This document shows positions 1-6,090 of a stretch of DNA of 6,138 nucleotides, piece by piece. Below the pieces are notes generated by a model. It had not been told where the DNA came from and did no database searches. It saw only the letters and a list, made by a program, of their open reading frames with translations. Positions within the stretch are counted from its first letter, which is position 1. Each line of letters begins with the position of its first letter. The translations under genes and the position numbers were made by a program. The stretch comes from an uncultured Lachnospiraceae bacterium (lineage in GTDB: Bacteria > Bacillota > Clostridia > Lachnospirales > Lachnospiraceae): assembly GCA_947651335.1 (NCBI GenBank), contig CANSYV010000098.1:1-6138 (forward strand), in the 5' to 3' direction.

Positions 1-1013
1 AAGTAAATATTCGTAAAATCAGTGAGGAAACCGGATTTTCCATGTCTACAGTGTCCAATGCGCTGAACCGCAAAAAGGGAGTGAATAAAAAGACCGCTGA
101 AATCATATTAAAAACTGCTGAGAAAATGGGATATCGTGTGGAGGAGGAGATTACAAAGATCCGGTTTGTGATATTCCGAAGAAACGGGATGATTATCGAT
201 GACAGCTACTTTCATCCCGCGGTGATTGAAGGTGTGGAGCATCAGGCTAAACTTATGGGGTATGAGACTATATTCTGCTACATGGATTTGAATGACCCGG
301 ACTACAGGGAGCGGCTTGGGGATATTCTGATGGATATGCAGAGCGGGGTGGTGCTTTTGGGCACGGAGATGCTGGAGGAAGACTACCAGCCTTATGCGGA
401 TGCCAAAAACAGGATTATACTGCTGGACGGGCGCAGTGATACGTATGGGTTTGACAGTGTGTTGATTAATGATACAGAATCGGCTGCAAAAGCTGTGGAA
501 TATTTAGTTCAAAAGGGCCATAAAAGAATCGGCTACCTGCGGGGAGAATTTCGGATACAGGCTTTCAGATCCCGCGAAATGGGGTATTATCAGGTGATGA
601 ACAAATATGGTTTTCAGGTGGAGCCAGAATGTATTGCAGTGGTTGGAACCAGAATCGAGACAGCGTATCAGAAAATGAAAGAGTACCTTGCCAGGACCAG
701 GGAGGTGCCCACAGCTTTTTTTGCGGATAATGATGTGATCGCCATTGGAAGCATGCAGGCGATGAAAGAATATGGTTATGATGTTCCTGGCGATATATCT
801 GTGATTGGATTTGACGATGTGGCATACGGAATGGTTTCTGACCCGCCGTTGTCCACAGTGCACGTATATAAGCAGGAGCTGGGGGCCCGGGCAGTACGCG
901 AACTGCTGTCCACGGCTGATAAAGACAACAGGGCGAAGGTGAAGATTCAGGTCTGCACAGATTTTGTGGAGAGGGGAAGCGTCAGGGAAATCAGAGAAAG
1001 TGAGGAGCTGTAG
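1..1013 (+). CDS. LacI-family transcriptional regulator, 5' end outside the window
   Basis: This is a DNA-binding repressor of the LacI/RbsR type that probably controls the ribose operon downstream. The frame is open from base 3 and the first ATG (42) lies inside the helix-turn-helix, so the true start is a few codons left of the window. 336 residues are visible. The helix-turn-helix fills residues 1-22 (NIRKISEETGFSMSTVSNAL), followed by the third helix ending in AEKMGYR (39-45). A periplasmic-binding-protein-like sugar domain follows, with family motifs GHKRIGYLRG, DNDVIAIGSMQAMKEYG, ISVIGFDD and DPPLSTVHVYKQELGARAV near the C terminus. Odd point: between GYR and the first core strand (IRFVIF) there are only about 8 residues. 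The usual hinge segment (PN..AR.L plus linker) is about twice that, so the hinge helix seems missing. Its terminator at 1056-1088 suggests it is transcribed separately from rbsK. An RbsR role is inferred from position only; the effector is unknown. Confidence 0.9.
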   Translation, partial: VNIRKISEETGFSMSTVSNALNRKKGVNKKTAEIILKTAEKMGYRVEEEITKIRFVIFRRNGMIIDDSYFHPAVIEGVEHQAKLMGYETIFCYMDLNDPDYRERLGDILMDMQSGVVLLGTEMLEEDYQPYADAKNRIILLDGRSDTYGFDSVLINDTESAAKAVEYLVQKGHKRIGYLRGEFRIQAFRSREMGYYQVMNKYGFQVEPECIAVVGTRIETAYQKMKEYLARTREVPTAFFADNDVIAIGSMQAMKEYGYDVPGDISVIGFDDVAYGMVSDPPLSTVHVYKQELGARAVRELLSTADKDNRAKVKIQVCTDFVERGSVREIRESEEL

Positions 1014-1055
1014 AAGAAAACTTCAAAAAGACAGTGTTGGGAAGATGATACAGGG

Positions 1056-1088
1056 ATATCTGCAGTGATTAAGCTGCAGGTATTTTTT
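1056..1088 (+). terminator. Intrinsic terminator of the regulator gene
   Basis: A 10-bp stem pairs 1056-1065 (ATATCTGCAG) with 1074-1083 (CTGCAGGTAT), with one G-U pair and an 8-base loop. A run of six T (1083-1088) follows directly. It sits 42 bases after the regulator stop codon, the normal place for a Rho-independent terminator. It implies that the rbsK operon needs its own promoter. The stem has only modest GC, so some read-through is possible. Confidence 0.72.
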
Positions 1089-1110
1089 GCTCTTGAATCA
1101 TAAAATATTA

Positions 1111-1124
1111 TATAAAATTTTATA
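1111..1124. repeat. Perfect 14-bp AT palindrome
   Basis: TATAAAATTTTATA reads the same on both strands. Eleven of its bases (AAAATTTTATA, 1114-1124) recur at 1273-1283 inside the rbsK promoter spacer. There that sequence forms an imperfect palindrome, a 12-bp core TTTTATATAAAA at 1277-1288. It may be a protein-binding site or curved DNA. In such AT-rich sequence, chance is also a reasonable explanation. Confidence 0.35.
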
Positions 1125-1192
1125 CGGAAAAATATGACACAGCAAACGAAAAAAAGTGTCCCAATAGATACCAGGAGAAATATATGTAAATA

Positions 1193-1222
1193 TTGCACAA
1201 TTTATTCGGCATAAAATTATAT
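1193..1222 (+). promoter_or_regulatory. Possible second, weaker promoter for rbsK operon
   Basis: TTGCAC (1193-1198) is followed after 18 bases by TTATAT (1217-1222), a loose match to the sigma-A boxes. Transcription would begin near 1229-1230, just before the operator candidate at 1235-1250. That is the classical arrangement for repression by a LacI-type protein. The match is poor and the region is AT-rich, so this is only a candidate. Confidence 0.25.
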
Positions 1223-1234
1223 ATTATAAACGAA

Positions 1235-1250
1235 TCGTAAATTTTTACGA
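1235..1250. promoter_or_regulatory. Candidate operator for the LacI-family regulator
   Basis: TCGTAAA and TTTACGA form perfect 7-bp inverted arms around a 2-base centre, TT. LacI-family operators are even-length palindromes, often of the type GTAAA-CG-TTTAC. Here the half-site GTAAA fits but the central CG is replaced by TT. The site lies 19 bases upstream of the -35 box of the main rbsK promoter and just downstream of a weaker upstream promoter candidate. A further GTAAA half-site occurs on each side (1186-1190 and 1259-1263). It is the only GC-containing perfect palindrome in the AT-rich part of the control region. Binding by the neighbouring regulator is inference. Confidence 0.55.
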
Positions 1251-1269
1251 AAAAATATGTAAAATAATA

Positions 1270-1297
1270 TTGAAAATTTTATATAAAAGTTTATAAT
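1270..1297 (+). promoter_or_regulatory. Sigma-A promoter of the rbsKDACB operon
   Basis: The -35 box TTGAAA (1270-1275) and a perfect -10 box TATAAT (1292-1297) are separated by 16 bases. Transcription should start near A1304, which gives a leader of about 28 bases before the rbsK start codon. The spacer contains an imperfect AT palindrome centred at 1282/1283. No other pair of boxes in the gap fits the consensus as well. Confidence 0.72.
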
Positions 1298-1331
1298 GTA
1301 ATCAAAGAACAGGAAACGGAGAGGAAAAATC

Positions 1332-2222
1332 ATGGGAAAAATTGGAGTAGTCGGAAGTATCAACATGGATATGACGGTGAAAGCAGAGAGAATCCCCCTG
1401 AAAGGGGAGACTCTCAAAGGGGAAGATCTGAAGTACATTCCTGGAGGGAAGGGAGCCAATCAAGCTGTGGCAATAGCAAAGCTTGGGGCAGAGGTGGAAA
1501 TGTTCGGATGTGTGGGAGATGACGCCGCAGGAGCAGAACTTGTAAAAAACCTTCAGGACACAGGTGTTGAGACAAAATGCATCAAGACAGTTGCGGGAGT
1601 GCCCACAGGTCTGGCGATGATTACGGTTGGGGACCACGATAATACCATTATTGTAGTGGCAGGTGCCAACAACTGTGTGGACATTGACTATGTGAATGAA
1701 GTAAAAGATTCTCTTCTGGAGTGTGAGATTGTTCTGCTTCAGCATGAGATCGCCCAGGAAACCGTTGAATATGTGATAGAACTCTGTGCGGAAAATGGGG
1801 TGAAGGCGGTGCTGAACCCAGGCCCGGCCAGACCCGTGAAGCAGGAAATTCTTGAGAAAGTAACGTATCTGACCCCCAATGAGCATGAGGCAGTGATTTT
1901 ATTCGGCAAAGAGCTTTCTTTTGACGAGATGATGAAGAAATATCCGGAAAAGCTGGTGATCACCCAGGGTTCCAGGGGAGTGAGCACATGTCTGAAGAAT
2001 GGGGAAGTGATTCTTGTGCCCGCGAGAAAAGCAAATGTGGTAGATACCACAGGCGCCGGGGATACCTTAAACGGAGCGTTTGCCGTAGCTGTTACGGAAG
2101 GGCGCGGCATTGCAGATGCCCTTGCATTTGCCAACACTGCAGCAGGGCTGTCCACAGAGAAATTCGGAGCGCAGGGCGGAATGCCCTCTTACGATGAAGT
2201 AAAGAAAGCGATGGAGAGATAG
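1332..2222 (+). CDS. rbsK: Ribokinase
   Basis: The enzyme transfers phosphate from ATP to D-ribose, giving ribose-5-phosphate in the cytoplasm. At 296 residues it is close to the family length (E. coli RbsK 309). It is a PfkB-family sugar kinase. The N-terminal strand VVGSINMD (6-13) carries the substrate Asp13, and GGKGANQA (38-45) is the first PfkB signature region. NPGPAR and TPNEHEA lie in the middle. The second signature DTTGAGDTLNGAF (238-250) contains the catalytic base Asp244 and the GAGD anion hole, and GAQGGMP near the end matches the family's C-terminal nucleotide/cation site region. The start is fixed by the ribosome binding site GGAGAGG (1318-1324), 7 bases before the ATG. It is the first gene of the operon, and its stop is 4 bases before rbsD. 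No defects are seen. Confidence 0.96.
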   Translation: MGKIGVVGSINMDMTVKAERIPLKGETLKGEDLKYIPGGKGANQAVAIAKLGAEVEMFGCVGDDAAGAELVKNLQDTGVETKCIKTVAGVPTGLAMITVGDHDNTIIVVAGANNCVDIDYVNEVKDSLLECEIVLLQHEIAQETVEYVIELCAENGVKAVLNPGPARPVKQEILEKVTYLTPNEHEAVILFGKELSFDEMMKKYPEKLVITQGSRGVSTCLKNGEVILVPARKANVVDTTGAGDTLNGAFAVAVTEGRGIADALAFANTAAGLSTEKFGAQGGMPSYDEVKKAMER

Positions 2223-2226
2223 CAGA

Positions 2227-2634
2227 ATGAAGAAAAATGGAATCTTGAATGCAGATATTTCAAGGGTGCTGTCCTATATGGGACACACGGATACTATGGC
2301 GGTGGGGGACTGCGGCCTGCCCATTCCGGATGAGACAGAGCGCATTGACCTTGCGCTGAAGCTGGGAGTGCCCTCTTTCATGGAAGTACTGAGGGAAGTT
2401 GTCAAAGAAATGAAGATCGAGAAAGTGGTTCTGGCAGAGGAGATCAAAAGCCAGAACCCCAGTGTCCACCAGGAGATTCTGGCTCTTGTGAAAGAGATGT
2501 ATGCCCCCTGTCAGGTGGAGTATGTATCCCACGTGGAGCTGAAAGCACAGACCAGGACATGCAAGGCAGTGGTCAGAACAGGAGAGACAACACCCTATGC
2601 AAATATTATCCTGCAGTCCGCATGCTTATTTTAA
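2227..2634 (+). CDS. rbsD: D-ribose pyranase
   Basis: RbsD catalyses the interconversion of beta-D-ribopyranose and beta-D-ribofuranose, supplying the furanose form that ribokinase uses. The 135-residue length matches the family (E. coli 139). It aligns along its whole length: MKKNGILNADISRVLS with GHTDTMAVGD, the catalytic His20 in GHTD, then GLPIP, RIDLAL, GVPSFM and AEEIK. At the C terminus TGETTPYANIIL holds Tyr124 and Asn126 of the sugar site. His102 probably corresponds to the second active-site histidine (His98 in B. subtilis). Its ribosome binding site GGAGAG (2213-2218) lies inside the end of rbsK, 8 bases before the ATG, so translation may be coupled to rbsK. The protein is a cytosolic ring-shaped oligomer in known members. 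Confidence 0.96.
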   Translation: MKKNGILNADISRVLSYMGHTDTMAVGDCGLPIPDETERIDLALKLGVPSFMEVLREVVKEMKIEKVVLAEEIKSQNPSVHQEILALVKEMYAPCQVEYVSHVELKAQTRTCKAVVRTGETTPYANIILQSACLF

Positions 2635-2641
2635 AGGTTGA

Positions 2642-2648
2642 GGGGAGG
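2642..2648 (+). promoter_or_regulatory. Ribosome binding site that sets the rbsA start
   Basis: GGGGAGG lies 7 bases upstream of the ATG at 2656. An upstream in-frame TTG at 2638 would place this site inside the coding region and has no ribosome binding site of its own, so the ATG is the better start. Confidence 0.8.
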
Positions 2649-2655
2649 AAGAAAG

Positions 2656-4140
2656 ATGCAGATTGAGATGAAGGGAATTGATAAATCTTTCGGAACGAAT
2701 CAGGTGCTCAAAGATGCCGGCTTTGTTCTGGGAGACGGTGAAGTTCATGCCCTTATGGGAGAGAACGGAGCCGGAAAATCTACCCTGATGAAGATTTTAA
2801 CCGGTGTCTACACGAAAGACAAGGGCACCGTTCTGGTGGATGGCCGGGAAGTGAATTACAAAAATCCCCAGGAGGCAGAAAAGGCAGGGATCGTGTTTAT
2901 CCACCAGGAATTGAATGTGCTGTTTGACCTGACAGTGGAAGAAAACCTGTTTATGGGCAAGGAGATTAAAAAGAAGTTTGGATTCTGCGATCAGAAGGCT
3001 ATGAGGAAGAAAGCCGAAGAAGCACTGGGCCGGCTGGGAGTGCGCATTGACCCGGGAGAGGTTATGTCCAATCTGTCTGTGGGACAGCAGCAGATGATTG
3101 AGATCTGTAAGGCTCTTATGGTGGATGCGAAAGTCATTATCATGGATGAGCCCACAGCTGCCCTGACCCAGAGCGAGACCGTGGTGCTGTTTGAGGTGAT
3201 CCAGTCCCTGAGAAAGTCGGGAGTGTCCATTGTATATATTTCCCACAGAATGGAAGAAATCTTTGAGCTGTGCGACAGAATCAGCGTGCTTAGGGACGGT
3301 ACATATGTAGGCACCAGAAATATTCCGGAGAGCAATATGAATGAGATCGTCAAGCTGATGATCGGCCGCGAAATCGGAGAGCGGTATCCACAGCGTGACT
3401 GTAAGATTGGTGAGACAGTTCTGAAGGTAAGCGGCCTGACAAAAAAAGGCGTGTTTGAGAACGTGGAATTTGAAGTGAGAGCAGGGGAAGTTCTCGGGGT
3501 ATCCGGTCTTATGGGCGCAGGCAGGACTGAGATTATGCAGGCAGTTTTCGGCAATCTTCCTTATGAGTCCGGCAGAATTGAGATTGACGGCAGGGAGGTT
3601 CAGATTAAGTCCCCCATCCAGGCCATGAAAAACGGGATCGGTTTCATCACAGAGGATAGAAAGGTAGAGGGGCTGATGCTGGAGGAAAGCATTGAGAAAA
3701 ATATTGCCCTTGCCAATCTGCCCATTATCTCTAAAAACCATGTGCTTGATAAAAAGAAAGAGCGGGATCTGGTGCAAAAGGGGATTGAGGAACTGCGTAT
3801 CCGGTGTTTTGGGCCGTCCCATGAGTGCAATAATTTAAGCGGCGGAAACCAGCAGAAGGTTGTATTTGCCAAATGGGTATACACAGACCCCAAGATCCTC
3901 ATTCTGGATGAACCAACCAGAGGGGTGGATATCGGCGCGAAGAAAGAGATTTACAATATCATTAATGACCTGGCGGCAAAGGGAGTGGCGGTGATTATGG
4001 TGTCCTCTGAACTTCCGGAAGTGCTTGGCATGAGTGACCGGGTGATGGTGGTCCGCGAAGGGTTAGTCAGGGGAATTGTCAATAGAGAAGAAGCAAATCA
4101 GGAAAATATCATGACATTAGCAACGGGAGGTACAATTTAA
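2656..4140 (+). CDS. rbsA: Ribose ABC transporter, double ATP-binding subunit
   Basis: This is the cytoplasmic ATPase of the CUT2-type ribose importer, made of two fused nucleotide-binding domains. From the ATG at 2656 it has 494 residues (E. coli RbsA 501). Domain 1 has Walker A GENGAGKST (35-43), Q-loop Gln84, signature LSVGQQQ (140-146), Walker B with DEP at 164-166 and switch His197. Domain 2 has a degenerate Walker A, GLMGAGRT (284-291), where Arg290 replaces the lysine. It also has signature LSGGNQQ (394-400), Walker B DEPTRGVD (418-425), and a serine (VSSE, 449-452) where the switch histidine normally sits. These departures are typical of RbsA/MglA/XylG proteins and do not indicate decay. 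The final A of its TAA stop is the first base of the rbsC ATG. Confidence 0.96.
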   Translation: MQIEMKGIDKSFGTNQVLKDAGFVLGDGEVHALMGENGAGKSTLMKILTGVYTKDKGTVLVDGREVNYKNPQEAEKAGIVFIHQELNVLFDLTVEENLFMGKEIKKKFGFCDQKAMRKKAEEALGRLGVRIDPGEVMSNLSVGQQQMIEICKALMVDAKVIIMDEPTAALTQSETVVLFEVIQSLRKSGVSIVYISHRMEEIFELCDRISVLRDGTYVGTRNIPESNMNEIVKLMIGREIGERYPQRDCKIGETVLKVSGLTKKGVFENVEFEVRAGEVLGVSGLMGAGRTEIMQAVFGNLPYESGRIEIDGREVQIKSPIQAMKNGIGFITEDRKVEGLMLEESIEKNIALANLPIISKNHVLDKKKERDLVQKGIEELRIRCFGPSHECNNLSGGNQQKVVFAKWVYTDPKILILDEPTRGVDIGAKKEIYNIINDLAAKGVAVIMVSSELPEVLGMSDRVMVVREGLVRGIVNREEANQENIMTLATGGTI

Positions 4141-5081
4141 TGGAAATGAATAAAAAGAAAATCACGGACCACATGCAGGATCTGGGCGCTCTCATTGCGC
4201 TGGCGCTGCTGGTTGTGGGAATCAGTATTGTAAGTCCGGAATTCAGGACTGGAAGTAACTTTTTATCCTTGCTGCGCCAGTCATCCATCAACGGACTGAT
4301 TGCATTTGGTATGACCTGTGTAATCCTGACGGATGCCATTGACTTGTCTGTAGGTTCTGTACTGGCATTGAGCACAGCTCTGTGTGCGGGAATGATCTCA
4401 GGGGGTGTCCCTGCGGGGGCTGCCATGCTGCTGGCACTGGCAATCGGAACATGCCTGGGAGCAGTCAGCGGACTGCTGGTGACAAAGGGAAGACTCCAGG
4501 CGTTTATCGCAACTTTGATTACCATGACGGTTTTCAGGGGAGCCACCATGATTTTTACAGACGGGAAGCCCATCTCCAACCTGGGAGACAGTTTTGTGCT
4601 GAAACTGGTGGGCAGAGGGAACTTTTACCGAATCCCCATCCCGGTAATTCTTCTGCTTTTGATTTTCGCGGGTTTTTATTTCCTTCTGAATAAGACCACG
4701 TTCGGGCGGGCCGTGTATGCCACAGGAAGCAACTGGAAATGCGCTAAGCTGGCAGGTATTGATATTCACAAGACGAAGATTACTGTTTACGCGATTTCAG
4801 GTTTTATGTCAGCTTTATCCGGTCTGATTCTGCTGTCCAGACTTGGCTCCGCACAGCCCACTCTGGGAGACGGATATGAACTTGACGCCATTGCGGCAGT
4901 AGCTCTGGGCGGCACCAGTATGAGCGGCGGCCGGGGGAAAATCTATGGAACCTTTATCGGTGTGCTGATTATTGCGGTGTTAAATAATGGTCTTAACATT
5001 CTGGGCGTATCCTCTTACTATCAGGATGTGATCAAAGGACTTGTCATCCTGGTTGCCGTATTATCAGACCGCAAGAGATAG
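4140..5081 (+). CDS. rbsC: Ribose ABC transporter, permease subunit
   Basis: This is the membrane channel of the ribose importer, assembled as a dimer with RbsA and loaded by RbsB. It has 313 residues (E. coli 321). Hydrophobic stretches suitable for membrane spans lie at about 15-32, 50-64, 69-88, 93-114, 120-139, 160-178, 208-228, 245-258, 268-284 and 295-308. Family motifs are FGMTCVILTDAIDLSVGSVLAL (56-77), RLQAFIATLITMTVFRG (118-134) and the cytoplasmic loop GGTSMSGGRGKIYGT (257-271) before GLNILGVSSYYQDVIKG. The start ATG overlaps the rbsA stop by one base (TAATG), with ribosome binding site GGGAGG (4125-4130) 9 bases upstream, so translational coupling is likely. A second ATG two codons in is possible but lies farther from that site. 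Confidence 0.95.
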   Translation: MEMNKKKITDHMQDLGALIALALLVVGISIVSPEFRTGSNFLSLLRQSSINGLIAFGMTCVILTDAIDLSVGSVLALSTALCAGMISGGVPAGAAMLLALAIGTCLGAVSGLLVTKGRLQAFIATLITMTVFRGATMIFTDGKPISNLGDSFVLKLVGRGNFYRIPIPVILLLLIFAGFYFLLNKTTFGRAVYATGSNWKCAKLAGIDIHKTKITVYAISGFMSALSGLILLSRLGSAQPTLGDGYELDAIAAVALGGTSMSGGRGKIYGTFIGVLIIAVLNNGLNILGVSSYYQDVIKGLVILVAVLSDRKR

Positions 5082-5105
5082 CCATAACATGGGTTGTGAA
5101 AAGAA

Positions 5106-5111
5106 AAGGAG
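5106..5111 (+). promoter_or_regulatory. Ribosome binding site that sets the rbsB start
   Basis: AAGGAG precedes the ATG at 5122 by 10 bases. In-frame ATGs at 5041 (inside rbsC) and 5089 lack such a site. The signal peptide begins right at 5122 with Met-Lys-Lys, which confirms the choice. Confidence 0.75.
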
Positions 5112-5121
5112 AAAACAGGGA

Positions 5122-6036
5122 ATGAAAAAAATAGCAGGTATCATGATAGGATTATGTATGATGTTTGGTCTGGCAGGATGTAATGCCATCACCATTGACG
5201 GCGAGGGAGAGGCGGCAGAAAGTACCGGTAACGGTTCCATTGGGCTTTCTGTCTCCACACTGAACAACCCGTTTTTCGTATCTCTCGCAGAGGGTGCCGA
5301 GGCAGCGGCAGAAAAGGAAGGCGTGAAACTGGCGGTGGCAGATGCCAGTGACGACAGCGCAAAGCAGCAAAATGACATAGAAGATTTGATTTCCAGGAAT
5401 GTGAGCGTGCTGATTGTAAATCCGGTTGACTCTGACGCTGTTGCTCCCGCTGTGCAGAATGCGGTTTCCCAGGGTATCAAAGTGATCTCTGTGGACCGTG
5501 TGGTAAACGGGGTGGAAGTGGACTGCCAGATCGCGTCTGATAATGTGGCGGGCGCCAGGATGGCTACCGAATATCTCATTGAGCAGATTGGCGAGGGTGC
5601 TAAGGCCGCGGAGCTTCAGGGAGTTCCGGGGGCATCTGCCACCATCGACAGAGGCGCTGGTTTCCACGAGGCAGCAGATGAGGCTCTGGACGTGACAGCC
5701 AGCCAGACTGCAAACTTTGACCGTGCAGAGGGGATGTCGGTTATGGAGAATATCCTTCAGTCGGATTCTTCCATCAAGGGAGTCTTTGCCCATAATGATG
5801 AGATGGCACTGGGAGCTCTGCAGGCTATTGCTGCCACGGGAAAAGATATCAAAGTTGTGGGATTCGATGCCACAGATGACGCGGTAGACGCGGTAAAAGC
5901 AGGGAAGATGACCGCCACTGTTGCCCAGAAACCAGACCTTATGGGTGAGACGGCCATTCAGACAGCCATTCAGCTGATTGCCGGAGAAGAGGTGGAGAAA
6001 TCTCTGCCGGTAGAAGTGGAATTGATTACAAAATAG
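5122..6036 (+). CDS. rbsB: Ribose-binding lipoprotein of the ABC transporter
   Basis: This extracellular solute-binding protein is lipid-anchored to the outer face of the membrane and delivers ribose to RbsC. It has 304 residues. The signal peptide MKKIAGIMIGLCMMFG ends in the lipobox LAGC with lipidated Cys20, followed by an acidic Gly/Ser-rich linker (21-38). The mature domain resembles E. coli RbsB closely. Every ribose contact known there has a counterpart: Asn49, Phe51, Phe52 (LNNPFF), Asn100 (VNP), Asp125 and Arg126 (VDR), Arg177 (DRGAGF), Phe199 (NFDR), Asn225 (HNDEMALGAL), Asp249 (GFDA) and Gln269 (AQKPD). Ribose specificity is therefore well supported. The ATG at 5122 is chosen because it has a ribosome binding site and a signal peptide. 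The gene ends with two adjacent in-frame stops (TAG TGA). It is the last gene of the operon, 40 bases after rbsC. Confidence 0.96.
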   Translation: MKKIAGIMIGLCMMFGLAGCNAITIDGEGEAAESTGNGSIGLSVSTLNNPFFVSLAEGAEAAAEKEGVKLAVADASDDSAKQQNDIEDLISRNVSVLIVNPVDSDAVAPAVQNAVSQGIKVISVDRVVNGVEVDCQIASDNVAGARMATEYLIEQIGEGAKAAELQGVPGASATIDRGAGFHEAADEALDVTASQTANFDRAEGMSVMENILQSDSSIKGVFAHNDEMALGALQAIAATGKDIKVVGFDATDDAVDAVKAGKMTATVAQKPDLMGETAIQTAIQLIAGEEVEKSLPVEVELITK

Positions 6037-6041
6037 TGAAA

Positions 6042-6090
6042 ATGAAAAAAGACCGCATTCCTGATGGACAGGGAGGGCGGTCTTTTTCAT
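6042..6090. terminator. Strong, probably bidirectional operon terminator
   Basis: An 11-bp stem pairs 6046-6056 (AAAAAGACCGC) with 6077-6087 (GCGGTCTTTTT). The 20-base interior folds further: 6058-6063 pairs with 6069-6074 around a 5-base loop. If one extra A is bulged, the outer stem extends to ATG/CAT at 6042-6044 and 6088-6090. A T run on the right and an A run on the left make it a valid intrinsic terminator in both directions. It begins 5 bases after the rbsB stop and closes the operon. Confidence 0.88.

Larger units (their letters stand above)
1014..1331 (+). other. Non-coding control region between regulator and rbsK
   Basis: This 318-bp stretch holds no believable gene. Frames on both strands are short, start without ribosome binding sites, or are low-complexity AT-rich translations. 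From the left it carries the regulator's terminator, a perfect 14-bp AT palindrome (1111-1124), a weak GACAC/GTGTC inverted repeat (1136-1160), a LacI-type operator candidate (1235-1250), a sigma-A promoter (1270-1297) and the rbsK ribosome binding site (1318-1324). Composition is strikingly AT-rich from about 1081 to 1305 compared with the flanking genes. The predicted leader RNA is only about 28 bases, which leaves no room for a riboswitch. I found no convincing CcpA cre site. Confidence 0.75.

Noticed and set aside
1136..1160. GACAC-N15-GTGTC inverted repeat
   Set aside because: The arms are only 5 bp with no extension, no T run follows, and it has no clear position relative to the promoter. 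This is too weak to call an operator.
1173..1189. AGGAG followed 6 bases later by ATG-TAA, a minimal start-stop element
   Set aside because: It lies upstream of the best rbsK promoter, so it is probably not in the operon leader. One ribosome-binding-like match in a purine-rich region is expected by chance.
947..1198. Minus-strand frame encoding a hydrophobic 83-residue peptide across the regulator's 3' end
   Set aside because: It has a GTG start without a ribosome binding site, and the hydrophobicity comes from AT-rich codons. It overlaps the regulator gene and its terminator.
1222..1240. Possible CcpA cre site around TATAAACG
   Set aside because: The left half fits loosely but the right half does not match the pseudo-palindromic consensus. 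No other stretch in the control region fits better.
3500..3545. Apparent defect in rbsA: arginine replacing the Walker A lysine in the second ATPase domain
   Set aside because: This degeneracy is shared by characterised CUT2 ATPases such as E. coli RbsA, so it is a family trait and not damage.
2797..3822. 341-codon minus-strand open frame within rbsA
   Set aside because: It lies opposite strongly conserved ATPase motifs and its translation has no family resemblance. Long antisense frames are common opposite such genes.
5041..5121. Extended N terminus for rbsB starting within rbsC
   Set aside because: It would bury the lipoprotein signal peptide behind 27 extra polar residues and lacks a ribosome binding site. 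The start at 5122 is clearly better.
5152..6090. Long minus-strand open frame covering almost all of rbsB
   Set aside because: Its putative start lies inside the terminator stem, it has no good ribosome binding site, and its translation is rich in His, Cys and Ser with no recognisable domain. It is the shadow of a highly conserved gene.
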